Assembly: GCA_014802345.1 (NCBI GenBank)
Contig: JAAVCM010000019.1
Span: forward strand, 50,137-94,694
Reading direction: 5' to 3'
Length of the DNA: 44,558 bases
DNA from: Bacteroides sp.
GTDB taxonomy: Bacteria > Bacteroidota > Bacteroidia > Bacteroidales > Muribaculaceae
Made by a program: the position numbers and the translations under genes
The notes under the pieces: model-generated
What the model was told of the DNA's origin: nothing
Seen by the model: only the letters and a program-made list of their open reading frames with translations
Database searches by the model: none
Shown here: positions 17,183 through 26,104 of the stretch, in pieces
How positions within the stretch are numbered: position 1 is the stretch's first letter
Layout: each line of letters opens with the position of its first letter

Positions 17183-18976
17183 CTATTTTCTACGCTTTTT
17201 TGCAGACGTGGACTTCTTTGCAGGAGCGGCCGACTTAGCAGGGATTTTAAGAGTTTTTCCAATCTGGAGATTGGTACTTTTGCCCATACCGTTTGCACTC
17301 TGAAGGGCGGCAACGGTGGTGCCATACTTTGCAGCAATCTTACCGAGGGTGTCACCCTTACGGACAGTATAAGTGGTCGAGGCAGCCTTTGCGGGAGCGG
17401 CAGCCTTCTGAGTCTTTGCCTGAGCTGTCTTTGTCTGGGCGGGAGTGGATTTCGTTGAGGCCTTAGGTTTCTGAGAAGCCCCCTTTGAAGAGGTAGCGGC
17501 AGTGGCCGGAGCAGTCTCCTTTGCCGAGGAATCATCCTTGACAGCAGCATCGCGGAGTTCCTGCGGACTTACCTGAGCCAACTGCGAGGCAGCGACCACC
17601 TTGACATTTTCGGGGCTGACACGCTCGAACACTTCAATCTTCAGCTCGTCCCCCTCCTTGACCTTTCCGCGGCGCAACTGATTCCACCGCTTGATGTCGG
17701 TTGCGGAGACTCCGTATTGGCGTGCAATGTCGCGGATACTTTCGCCGCGTCCAACTATGTGAGTCTTGACCGTCATCCTCTCGGTCACCTGCGTCTGGGC
17801 AAGTTCATTATTTGCCTCGGCGTTGACCGACTGCTGACTCATGCTGGCAAGATTTGCCGCACCGTTGTCGCCGAGAAGTTCGGTCTGGGTCGGTTGTGCG
17901 CCCGGTTCGACATGACTGCGGCGGGCATAGCGGTCTGCCTCATAGTCGACAATACGCTTCTCGCTCATCACATAGCTCAGACACTGCTGCGTGGGGAGTG
18001 TCAGGGTGTACGGACGGTAGTCACCGGGGATGATGTCTTTGAGATACTGCGGATTGAGCATCCTGATTTCCTCGACAGGAATGTTGAGGACAGCCGCAAT
18101 CTGATTGAAATGCACATATTTGTCGACGACGACGGTGTCGGTCGTCAGATGGCGCTTGATGATGGTCGGCGATATGCCATGCTTATTGAAATAGTTCATC
18201 ACATAGTTTGCAGCGATGAACACAGGGACATATCCTCTGGTCTCCGCCGGCAGATATTCATAAATCTGCCAGAAATCCTTTTTACCCTCACCCGCACGGC
18301 GCAGAGCCTTGTTGACGTTACCGGGTCCGCAGTTGTAGGCGGCGATGGCAAGCGACCAGTCATTATAAATCTCATGCAGTTGTTTGAGATAGCGTGCGGC
18401 GTTGCGCGACGAGAGGCGGGGGTCGCGGCGCTCGTCAATCAGTGAATTCACCTCCATCCCAAGCCCCTTGGCGGTCGCGGGCATGAACTGCCACAGGCCG
18501 GCAGCGCCCGCCCTCGAGATGGCGTTGGGGTTGATGGCCGACTCGATTACCGGAAGATACTGAAGCTCCGTCGGCATCCCCTCCTTGACAAGCTCCTCGA
18601 CGAAAATAGGTCCGTAGTAGCTGTGGAGCGCAAGCATATCGGCGACAAGCGTACGCTTCTTGTTGAGATACATATTGATGAAGCTCCCGACGATTGAGTT
18701 GTAGGGCATCTCGATTTCCGTAGGAAGGACTTTTAGACGTTCCTCATAGTCGGCAGGGCTTACATCGGCGGTAGCACCGACATCAATACCGGGAACTACA
18801 TAATTCTTGATGTAGAAGTTCTCCTCAAGCTGTCTCGTCTGTGTCTCGAAACTTTCGGGGACTATTATATTGTCATCCGTTATTGACTGCTTGATGTCGA
18901 GAATCGACCGCGCGCTCAGTGGAGCGAGGGCCGAAAGACTGACGGCAAGCAGGGTGGCAAGAAGTGATTTTTTCAT
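17183..18976 (-). CDS. MltD-like lytic transglycosylase with LysM domains
   Basis: A 597-residue periplasmic or outer-membrane murein hydrolase that should cleave MurNAc-GlcNAc bonds with formation of 1,6-anhydro ends. A signal peptide (about 1-22) precedes an SLT domain. The catalytic glutamate is Glu145 in LPVIESAINP, followed by SRAGAAGLWQFMPATAKG and AAYNCGPG (212-219). Two LysM murein-binding domains follow at about 406-450 and 547-590, joined by an Ala/Lys/Thr-rich linker, and the protein ends in a very basic tail (KKSTSAKKRRK). It lies downstream of parA-parB-DUF5683, the usual Bacteroidales order. Confidence 0.93.
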   Translation of the reverse strand: MKKSLLATLLAVSLSALAPLSARSILDIKQSITDDNIIVPESFETQTRQLEENFYIKNYVVPGIDVGATADVSPADYEERLKVLPTEIEMPYNSIVGSFINMYLNKKRTLVADMLALHSYYGPIFVEELVKEGMPTELQYLPVIESAINPNAISRAGAAGLWQFMPATAKGLGMEVNSLIDERRDPRLSSRNAARYLKQLHEIYNDWSLAIAAYNCGPGNVNKALRRAGEGKKDFWQIYEYLPAETRGYVPVFIAANYVMNYFNKHGISPTIIKRHLTTDTVVVDKYVHFNQIAAVLNIPVEEIRMLNPQYLKDIIPGDYRPYTLTLPTQQCLSYVMSEKRIVDYEADRYARRSHVEPGAQPTQTELLGDNGAANLASMSQQSVNAEANNELAQTQVTERMTVKTHIVGRGESIRDIARQYGVSATDIKRWNQLRRGKVKEGDELKIEVFERVSPENVKVVAASQLAQVSPQELRDAAVKDDSSAKETAPATAATSSKGASQKPKASTKSTPAQTKTAQAKTQKAAAPAKAASTTYTVRKGDTLGKIAAKYGTTVAALQSANGMGKSTNLQIGKTLKIPAKSAAPAKKSTSAKKRRK

Positions 18977-19063
18977 GTTCTGATGGTATTCTGTCTGATT
19001 GGAGAGTTAGAAAGAGATGTACGGTGATTAGGTGGAGGAGGCGACCGGGAGCTTCTTTGACCG

Positions 19064-19933
19064 TCAGAAGTTCAATGCCCAGTAGAACCCGACACCCGGC
19101 AGCGGGAAGCGTCCCGATGTTTCGGCCGGAAGTAGCGTCGGGGCAATGTCGACACTTAGGTCGGGGGATATGTCGAAATGTGCCAACTGCGCGTCGACGT
19201 ATGCGTCGATCATAGCGATGGCATAGACACCCACCATACAGATTATGCAGAGGTCGCGGTTGCGGCGATACATATTCTTGCGCGTGCGCAGCAGATTGGT
19301 GAGCCACGCCTTGTCGAGATCCTCCTCCTTGACTGTCGGAGCGAAAAAGTCCATATAGCTCTTTGTGTTTGGGTCGCTGTCCATGATGTCCGAATAGGCG
19401 CGTGTGTAGTCACGGAGCATCGTGTTGTTCCAGTTCGTGGCGTATCCCAAACCCATGTAGGCTCCGATGACGATGGGGAGCTTCCAGTAGCGGCGGTTGT
19501 AAAGCTGGCCTAGACCGGGAAAGAGAGCCGACATCCAGACGGCTTTCGTAGGGTCAGGCACAAAGGTGAACGACTGTTCCTCATTCCACCGCGAGGGACG
19601 GATGGAATCATTGGCCGCACGGACAGTGGGAACAGACAATGCGACGGTATCGACGGGTATGACCGCCACACTGTCGCCGTCGACGATAAGACTGTCACTG
19701 ACAAGTACAGGCGAAGAAACGACCGGAGCCTTCGGCCTTCTGGTCGGACGGACGGGGCGGTTCGGACGGCTGACGGGGGCTGCCGTCACTGTATCGGCAG
19801 ATATTGAGTCTGATTTCTGCGGAGTTTCAGAAAAAATGTTAAACGGGCAAGTCAGCACGATGAAAATCATGCCGACAAGCACGCCTACATAGGGCCTTAT
19901 GTTGCGATTTCCTTTTTCCGCTGCTGATTGCAT
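19064..19933 (-). CDS. DUF5683 membrane protein
   Basis: A 289-residue protein of the DUF5683 family, function unknown. A hydrophobic N-terminal segment (about 13-33) is followed by a Pro/Arg/Val-rich low-complexity stretch (about 55-110). The conserved C-terminal domain begins with PDPTKAVWMSALFPGLGQLYNRRYWKLP (split here only for description; residues about 126-153) and contains two more hydrophobic segments. Its place between parB and an mltD-type gene is conserved in Bacteroidales, which hints at a role in the envelope during growth or division, but this is inference. Confidence 0.75.
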   Translation of the reverse strand: MQSAAEKGNRNIRPYVGVLVGMIFIVLTCPFNIFSETPQKSDSISADTVTAAPVSRPNRPVRPTRRPKAPVVSSPVLVSDSLIVDGDSVAVIPVDTVALSVPTVRAANDSIRPSRWNEEQSFTFVPDPTKAVWMSALFPGLGQLYNRRYWKLPIVIGAYMGLGYATNWNNTMLRDYTRAYSDIMDSDPNTKSYMDFFAPTVKEEDLDKAWLTNLLRTRKNMYRRNRDLCIICMVGVYAIAMIDAYVDAQLAHFDISPDLSVDIAPTLLPAETSGRFPLPGVGFYWALNF

Positions 19934-20006
19934 TTTAATTTATTCAACTGAAATCCAGCTTATTGACTAAAATCAGCGCACTAATCTTAGTCATTAGCCG
20001 GACCGG

Positions 20007-20888
20007 TCATTGCTTTGCAGTGTCAAAGATAGCAATTAATCTTTCAAGTTCCGCCTCATCGCGGAAGGAAAATGATATTTTTCCCTTGCCGGAGGAGTCG
20101 CAAGTGAGCTTCACAGGGGTGCTGAATCGCTGTGACAGATGATTTTTTAAAATATCATAATCATTGTTAGAAAACCTTTTGTTCTCCTCGGGCGGAGTCT
20201 TACCGTCGAGGGCTGCCTGCTGGTATTTCTTGGCAAGTTCCTCGACGCGGCGCACCGATAGCCCCTGACGGAGAATCTCCTCGTAGAGACGCAACTGCAA
20301 CTGAGGGTCGTCCACGCTCAGAAGGGCGCGGGCATGACCCATGTCGATGCGCTTGTCGCGCAGTCCGAGCTGCACCTCAGCCGGGAGGCGGAGCAGACGC
20401 AGGAAATTGGCAATCGTGGTGCGCTTCTTGCCTATGCGCTCACTCAGACGCTCCTGCGTCAGGTCATACTGCTCAATCAGTTTCTTGAATGTCAGGGCAA
20501 TTTCTATGGCGTTAAGGTCCTCACGCTGGATGTTCTCGATGAGAGCCATCTCGGTGAGTTCCGTGTCGTTGGCAGTGCGGATATAGGCCGGGACAGTCGT
20601 CAGACCTGCCATCTTCGCCGCACGGTAGCGACGCTCACCGGCGATGATCTGATAGGTGTCGGGACCGGTCTTGCGCAGCGAAAGAGGCTGGATGATGCCG
20701 AGTTCACGGATTGAGCGCGACAATTCTTCAAGTGCCTCCTTGTCAAACTGGGTTCGGGGCTGGTCGGGATTGGGAGAGATATGGGTTATCTCTATGTCGT
20801 TTATAGCTGTGGTGCCGCGGGCCGGGGTGTCGTCCATCGCAATGAGCGAGTCAAGTCCGCGGCCGAGAGCCGGACGTTTTGGCAGCAT
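20007..20888 (-). CDS. parB: Chromosome-partitioning protein ParB
   Basis: A 293-residue ParB/Spo0J-type CTP switch protein that loads at parS sites and spreads on DNA for origin segregation. The N-terminal PALGRGLDSLI contacts ParA. The CTP-binding motif GERRYRA is at residues 84-90 and ENIQRED at 118-124. A helix-turn-helix for parS follows (LTQERLSERIGKKRTTIANFL), then the C-terminal dimerisation domain. It is cotranscribed with parA, 72 bases upstream. No canonical parS was noticed in the window. Confidence 0.95.
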   Translation of the reverse strand: MLPKRPALGRGLDSLIAMDDTPARGTTAINDIEITHISPNPDQPRTQFDKEALEELSRSIRELGIIQPLSLRKTGPDTYQIIAGERRYRAAKMAGLTTVPAYIRTANDTELTEMALIENIQREDLNAIEIALTFKKLIEQYDLTQERLSERIGKKRTTIANFLRLLRLPAEVQLGLRDKRIDMGHARALLSVDDPQLQLRLYEEILRQGLSVRRVEELAKKYQQAALDGKTPPEENKRFSNNDYDILKNHLSQRFSTPVKLTCDSSGKGKISFSFRDEAELERLIAIFDTAKQ

Positions 20889-20960
20889 TTCTTTGTTTTA
20901 TGACTGGATTTTGAAGCTGATTGGAAAAAATTGTTTTACTGCGGGTGCGGTCAATGCCCG

Positions 20961-21737
20961 TCAGGAAGCCTTGGCGCAATTCTTGGCTATGAGTTCGCGG
21001 GCAAGTGAGATGTGCGAGGTCGCGCCACGCGACAGCGGGTCGTAGACCAATGCCGGGAGTCCGTGGCTGGGAGCCTCGCTGAGACGGATGTTGCGGGGAA
21101 TCACGGTGTCGAACACCATCGGGCCGAAATGACCTTTAAGTTCCTCATAAATCTGATTGGCGAGACGCAGGCGTGCGTCATACATCGTCAGGAGGAAGCC
21201 CTCTATTTCAAGCGTCGGGTTGAGCTTCGACTTGATGATGCGTATGGTGTTGAGGAGCTTGGTGATGCCTTCGAGAGCGAAGTATTCGGCCTGCACAGGG
21301 ATGATGACCGAGTTGGCGGCAGTGAGCGCGTTGACAGTGATGAGTCCGAGTGACGGAGAGCAGTCGATCAGGATGTAGTCATACACGTCAGCCACCCTTC
21401 CGATGGCCTTCTTCAAGATATTTTCGCGCGAAGGTTTGTTGATAAGCTCGATTTCCGCACCGGCGAGGTCTATGCGCGACCCGACGAGGTCAAGGCCCTC
21501 ACAGCAGGTCGAGACCTGCGAACCTGCGATGGGATAATCGTCAACAAGACATTCATAAATCGACGAGGCCATTGATTTGGGGTCAATGCCGTAGCCCGAC
21601 GTTGCGTTTGCCTGCGGATCAGCGTCGATAATCAGAGTCTTCTTTCCTTCGGCGGCGAGAGAGGCCGCAAGATTGATGGTTGTCGTGGTTTTTCCTACAC
21701 CGCCCTTCTGATTGGCGATAGCAATAATTTTACCCAT
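20961..21737 (-). CDS. parA: Chromosome-partitioning ATPase ParA (Soj)
   Basis: A 258-residue deviant Walker ATPase that binds DNA nonspecifically as an ATP dimer and pulls ParB-parS complexes. The Walker A is KGGVGKTT (11-18) with the signature lysine at 11, and the Walker A' aspartates lie in IIDADPQAN (36-44). The frame extends upstream to 21791, but ATG 21737 gives the canonical MGKIIAIANQKGG start. It heads the parA-parB-DUF5683-mltD series on the minus strand. Confidence 0.95.
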   Translation of the reverse strand: MGKIIAIANQKGGVGKTTTTINLAASLAAEGKKTLIIDADPQANATSGYGIDPKSMASSIYECLVDDYPIAGSQVSTCCEGLDLVGSRIDLAGAEIELINKPSRENILKKAIGRVADVYDYILIDCSPSLGLITVNALTAANSVIIPVQAEYFALEGITKLLNTIRIIKSKLNPTLEIEGFLLTMYDARLRLANQIYEELKGHFGPMVFDTVIPRNIRLSEAPSHGLPALVYDPLSRGATSHISLARELIAKNCAKAS

Positions 21738-21940
21738 AAGGTCTTTATTATCAATTTTGTTGTACAAAGTAACGAAATATCTTGCTAACAATCACACTCT
21801 CAACTCCCAAAACGTGTTAAAATGTTGAAAACTTATCCTTATTGTTAATAAACCTGCAAATAAACTTTCAAGCACTATTAAATGTTAAATAAGTACACTC
21901 ACATATTTCAACTAATACGCGTTAACTTTATTATTAGATT

Positions 21941-23392
21941 ATGAGACGATTGATTACTTTTGCCATGACTGCCGCCCTGACAGTTCTGGGAATGTTGGCC
22001 GACACCCAAAGCGAACTGAATGTCCATCTGAAAGCCTACAATACCCGCTTTGCAGCCCAACAGTATCTACCGGCCGCCCAATCTATGGCAGAGGCAGCAG
22101 CCGTCTGCAACGAAGCCCACAACTACGAGGGTTCATTCCGGCTCCTGAGCAATTTTGACCGCGCCCTCTCAGGCGCAGGGGTCTCCGCTGACTCACTTCC
22201 GGCCGTGCGCTACACAATCGAGAAAGCACGCTATGATACCTACCGCCATTTCCACAGCCACGCCAATGCCCTGAAATCACTCACGAAGATGGGTCAGTAC
22301 GCGCGCAAGGCAGGTTCGAAGGAGATCGATTCGGATATGCTCTTCAACGAGGCGCAGTACTACTACTCCGTCGGGCAGGATGCAAAAGGCGACATCTGCA
22401 TCTCTCGTCTCATCAAAGAATTTGACAACTCCAACGACTACGAGGCCGCAGACAAGGCCTATCAAGCCATCATCGACCGCGCCGTCAAGTCGGGCGACGC
22501 CAAGATAGTCGGCCATACCTACCAGAATTATATGCACTGGACCGACTCCATCGAGGCGGCCACCGCCGACACTCAGCTCGCCAAGGTGAAGAAGGCATAC
22601 GCCGCCGCACAGCAGACCATCGAGGAGAAGGATGGCACTATCGCCGCCCGTACCGGGTGGATCGTCACCTTCGCTGTCCTTTTCGGCATAGCCGTCGCAG
22701 GACTGGTCATCGGAGCCATCCTCTATCTCCGCATACTCGCCAAGAACCGACGCTTGAAGAAAGCTGTTCAGGCAGCCGACGCTCAGAGCGCGGCCAAAAG
22801 CGCAATCCTTCACAATATGTCAGCACAGATGGGTCCGACCCTTGAACGCCTTGACCAGTCAGACCCCGCCGTGCGCAATCTCCGTGGCTACGTCGCTCGC
22901 ATCGGTGAGCTTTCCGATGTCGAGAATTCCAACCCCGACATCAAGGATTCGCTTCAGGAAGTCAACCTCGACACGTTCTGCGAGACCATCGCAGCCGAAG
23001 TGCGCCCCAAACTCAAACCCCACGTCATCATCACCCTCAGCGGGACCAAGAGCTACGCACGCATCAACCCCGACGAAGTACGCAAAATCCTGACCCATCT
23101 GCTCGAAAATGCAGCCAAGCATACACCCGAGGGGGGTAAAATCACCCTCACCTACAAGAAACGTGGAGCTAAGATAAATCAGTTCATCGTCAGCGATTCA
23201 GGTCCCGGTGTTTCCGAAGAAGAACGCGCCACGCTCTTCACCGCCTTCTCCTCGCAGAGCGACCTTGCCGAAGGTGACCGTCTCGGACTCCCCATCTGCG
23301 CCCTTCGCGCCGAGAAAATCAACGGAACACTCGAACTCGACCCCGCCGTCAGCTCAGGCGCATCCTTCATTCTCACGATACACAATCCCTGA
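21941..23392 (+). CDS. TPR sensor / histidine-kinase-like protein lacking the phospho-acceptor His
   Basis: A 483-residue inner-membrane protein. A signal peptide (about 1-20) leads to a periplasmic alpha-helical, TPR-like region (about 25-230), one membrane segment (240-262), a dimerisation helix region and a C-terminal HATPase domain. The ATPase is well kept: N-box LLENAAKHTPEGG (387-399), G1 box DSGPGV (419-424) and a GDRLGLPIC G2-like box (445-453). The dimerisation helix reads LHNMSAQMGPTLERL. Against the usual F-L-A-N-M-S-H-E-I-R-T-P, the histidine is Ala295 and the following acidic residue Gln296. Classical autophosphorylation should therefore not occur. No response regulator gene is adjacent. 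It may be an ATP-dependent sensor, a regulator of another kinase, or use another residue such as His291. Confidence 0.8.
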   Translation: MRRLITFAMTAALTVLGMLADTQSELNVHLKAYNTRFAAQQYLPAAQSMAEAAAVCNEAHNYEGSFRLLSNFDRALSGAGVSADSLPAVRYTIEKARYDTYRHFHSHANALKSLTKMGQYARKAGSKEIDSDMLFNEAQYYYSVGQDAKGDICISRLIKEFDNSNDYEAADKAYQAIIDRAVKSGDAKIVGHTYQNYMHWTDSIEAATADTQLAKVKKAYAAAQQTIEEKDGTIAARTGWIVTFAVLFGIAVAGLVIGAILYLRILAKNRRLKKAVQAADAQSAAKSAILHNMSAQMGPTLERLDQSDPAVRNLRGYVARIGELSDVENSNPDIKDSLQEVNLDTFCETIAAEVRPKLKPHVIITLSGTKSYARINPDEVRKILTHLLENAAKHTPEGGKITLTYKKRGAKINQFIVSDSGPGVSEEERATLFTAFSSQSDLAEGDRLGLPICALRAEKINGTLELDPAVSSGASFILTIHNP

Positions 23393-23408
23393 TTGAAAAA
23401 GTATAAAA

Positions 23409-23458
23409 CAAAGATTAGGGTCTGTGGCGGAAATTCCTGCCACAGACCCTAATCTTTG
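23409..23458. terminator. Strong bidirectional terminator
   Basis: A perfect 20-bp inverted repeat with arms 23409-23428 and 23439-23458 (core AGGGTCTGTGGC / GCCACAGACCCT) and a 10-base loop. A-rich sequence lies to the left and TTTGTAAAAATAT to the right. It separates two convergent genes. Confidence 0.9.
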
Positions 23459-23476
23459 TAAAAATATCTCGACAGA

Positions 23477-24646
23477 CTACTCGCCTATCAGTTCGCTTAT
23501 TTTGGCAGCAAGTTCCTCACCACGGAGATTCTCGCCTACGAGACGACCCTCTGAATCCACAATATACATTGTTGGAACAGCCGTGACCTTATACTTGTCA
23601 GCAATCGTATGCTCCCCGTCACGAATATTAGTCCATTTGAGGTCTTCATTCTTGACTGCATTGAGCCAAGGCTTCTCCTCTTTGTCGATAGAGATGCTCA
23701 CAATGTCGAAGCCCTTGTCGGAGAACTTCGAATAGATTTCTTTCAGATTTGGAATCTCACGGCGACACGGGCCACACCATGATGCCCAGAAATCAAGCAG
23801 CACATATTTCTTGTCCTTGCAGAGAGCAGCGAGATTGGTGTTCCTGCCGTCAAGGGTGACAGCCTCGAACTCAGGGAGCTTATCGCCGGGGCGCCCTACG
23901 GGATATAACTCCTCGCCTACGATACGTCCATGAAACGAATTCTTTACCTCCTCGGAAAATGACTCGTAGAGTTCACGTTGGTCCGCGGAGAGATATGAAA
24001 GCTGTGAAAGCATGGCGATAGGTGCCCAGATAGTGTTCTTATTCTGCTCGACGGTCGCACGCAGCACGGAGTCGAATCCGTTAAAGCAATACTTCTCAAC
24101 CTCGGCATAGTGCTTGAACTCCGGGCTTGACTGGATTGAATCGACTTTCTGACGGTCATTATTCTTTCGTGCATCATAGTATGCCGCCATAAGCTCCGCC
24201 ACCTGACTCTGATTGACAGTCATTATGGAGTCGAGACGCATACGCGGTGCCATCATCGCATAGTATTCATCGGTAAGAGGCGAACCGCTCACATTGAGGC
24301 CGGAGAAACCGTAGAATGTCCCGCGGTCGGATGATTGGCTATCCACCATACCGGAAATCTTCATGTCGGTGTTTTCAAGCATGAACGTCTTGCCTCCGTA
24401 AGAGTCCTTCACGTTGAGTCTGACAGCGATAGGCTCATCGACTTGCCCGGTGAACTTAAATTTTCCGTTTATGACGGTTGCTTCTGTGATAGGTGCCATC
24501 TCCGAGTGGGCAAGTGGAGTCAGGACCACGACTGAGCTGTCAGGAAGTCCTTCGACTTCACCGACAATCGTATAGGTAGTGTTGTCCTTGCCGGAACAGG
24601 CGGCGAGCATGACACCGACAAGAGTTGTGAGTGTGATTTTATTCAT
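23477..24646 (-). CDS. TlpA-like thioredoxin lipoprotein with DUF4369
   Basis: A 389-residue lipoprotein (lipobox LAAC, Cys17). The N-terminal half is a DUF4369-type beta domain (YTIVGEVEGLPDSSVVVL onward), followed by a helical linker and a C-terminal TlpA/ResA-like thioredoxin fold. The active site is WCGPC (Cys291, Cys294) and the cis-proline element is AVPTMYIVD. It should reduce or isomerise disulfides of envelope proteins. It starts 30 bases after the SusD-like gene and so is probably the third gene of the SusC-SusD operon, an association often seen in this phylum. Confidence 0.9.
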   Translation of the reverse strand: MNKITLTTLVGVMLAACSGKDNTTYTIVGEVEGLPDSSVVVLTPLAHSEMAPITEATVINGKFKFTGQVDEPIAVRLNVKDSYGGKTFMLENTDMKISGMVDSQSSDRGTFYGFSGLNVSGSPLTDEYYAMMAPRMRLDSIMTVNQSQVAELMAAYYDARKNNDRQKVDSIQSSPEFKHYAEVEKYCFNGFDSVLRATVEQNKNTIWAPIAMLSQLSYLSADQRELYESFSEEVKNSFHGRIVGEELYPVGRPGDKLPEFEAVTLDGRNTNLAALCKDKKYVLLDFWASWCGPCRREIPNLKEIYSKFSDKGFDIVSISIDKEEKPWLNAVKNEDLKWTNIRDGEHTIADKYKVTAVPTMYIVDSEGRLVGENLRGEELAAKISELIGE

Positions 24647-24676
24647 TGGTGATTCAGGATAAAATATTGATGATTA

Positions 24677-26086
24677 TTACTTGCTGTTCTGTGTAAGTAC
24701 ACCATTACCGGGACGGTTGATTGCATTAGCAGGGAAAACCATAGTCCAGAGATGGGAATCAGGACGCAGGGTATAGGTCTTACCGTCAAATTCCTTGGTG
24801 AGTGTGCGGGCGTAGGTTCCCTCGGCATTGTAGCGCTTCATATCGATGAAGGGAATGATGGAATTGACGAGATCATTGTCCTTAGTGCGGCGGATGAGGT
24901 CAATTGCCTCGGCTGTGTTAGCTGCTGCCGAAGGCTTGTAGAAATCGGGATGGATACGCGACTCACGAACCTTATCAAGTGTTGCAAGCGCCTCGTTGAT
25001 CTGCCCCTTGCGTGCCTGACATTCAGCCTTGATGAGATAGACCTCGGGGGTGGCTATGCCGGAAAGATTGTAGTAGCCTGAAAGCATACCTTTGTGATAT
25101 ACATCGGTAGCCGACTGATACTTTTTCCAGCGCACGAGAGCCTTCATGTCACCCTCCTCGAACTGTGCGGCGCGCTCCTCCGAAATATCAGTGTCGGCAC
25201 AGGGATAATTGGGATTGCCGTTGCCGGAACAGAACCATAGGTTCTCCTCGCAGGTATGAGCCATCGGAGAGGTAATCATCGTATAATCTTCAGGATTATC
25301 AATGCGGTCTTTGTTCTCATTGTAGAATGTCAGCCAGTCAAACAGCGCACTGTTGCGCTGAAGAGCAGCCTCGGCATGGCTAAGGGCGGCATCATAGTCG
25401 CGCATCGAAAGGTAGACTCTTGCAAGACCGGCTTCGACAGCAGCTCGGGAGGGATGGATGATTGTCATCGAATTCTCAGGCACACCAAGCTCGATAGCCT
25501 TGTTGAAATCGGCAAGAATCTGGTCATAGACCTCCTTGACTGTTCCTTGGTGCCATGATGAACCGAGACCGCCACTGTAAATCAGAGGTATGCCGGGAGT
25601 TGTGGCTGCTTTGTCGGGGCTATATGCATCGGCATAGAAGTTGACAATCAGGTGAAGCACGAAACCACGGATTGCGTAGGCATAGGCAAGCACCTCGTTC
25701 TTCTCAGCTTCGGTCGCTCCGGTAGAGCCGGGCACCTCCTCGATTATGGTATTGACTATACCGATGATGCCATAGCCGTTGTCAAACATCTCTTCGGTCG
25801 ACGAATTGAGTTCACAGCGGTCCCGGTCCTCTTTCCACATATAGTTGGCGGTGCGCAGATCATCGACGTTTCGGCAGTTGTTCACGCCGACAAATTTGTC
25901 GTTGATTAGATAATTTGCTTGAATACCGGGGAGATAGTTTGCCGAATATTCGTTACGCAGTAGTGCCTCATAGTCGGCAAGTGTCTTGGGGATGCGCGTA
26001 CCTTTCGGCAACACGTCAATGTAGTTGTCGCAAGCCGAAAGCACGACCATCACGACAAGGAGTGCCAATGATATATATTTTTTCAT
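24677..26086 (-). CDS. SusD/RagB-family substrate-binding lipoprotein
   Basis: A 469-residue surface lipoprotein (lipobox LSAC, Cys19) of the RagB/SusD family, which forms a lid on its SusC partner and captures oligosaccharides or peptides. The family's helical TPR core is recognisable, with YAIRGFVLHLIVNFYADAYS, GLARVYLSMRDYDAALSHAE and PEVYLIKAECQARKGQ. The start codon lies 18 bases after the SusC stop. The compact SusD form and the absence of glycoside hydrolase genes nearby leave the substrate open. Confidence 0.93.
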   Translation of the reverse strand: MKKYISLALLVVMVVLSACDNYIDVLPKGTRIPKTLADYEALLRNEYSANYLPGIQANYLINDKFVGVNNCRNVDDLRTANYMWKEDRDRCELNSSTEEMFDNGYGIIGIVNTIIEEVPGSTGATEAEKNEVLAYAYAIRGFVLHLIVNFYADAYSPDKAATTPGIPLIYSGGLGSSWHQGTVKEVYDQILADFNKAIELGVPENSMTIIHPSRAAVEAGLARVYLSMRDYDAALSHAEAALQRNSALFDWLTFYNENKDRIDNPEDYTMITSPMAHTCEENLWFCSGNGNPNYPCADTDISEERAAQFEEGDMKALVRWKKYQSATDVYHKGMLSGYYNLSGIATPEVYLIKAECQARKGQINEALATLDKVRESRIHPDFYKPSAAANTAEAIDLIRRTKDNDLVNSIIPFIDMKRYNAEGTYARTLTKEFDGKTYTLRPDSHLWTMVFPANAINRPGNGVLTQNSK

Positions 26087-26104
26087 TTTTATTTCGGATT
26101 TGTA

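Noticed and set aside
21800-21830. AAAACGTGTTAA near parA as a possible parS
   Set aside because: It lacks the palindromic GTTTCACGTGAAAC-type core, so it is not a credible parS.
21923-21930. TAACTTTA as promoter of the kinase-like gene
   Set aside because: One mismatch and only 10 bases before the ATG, which would imply a leaderless message; no matching -33 box.
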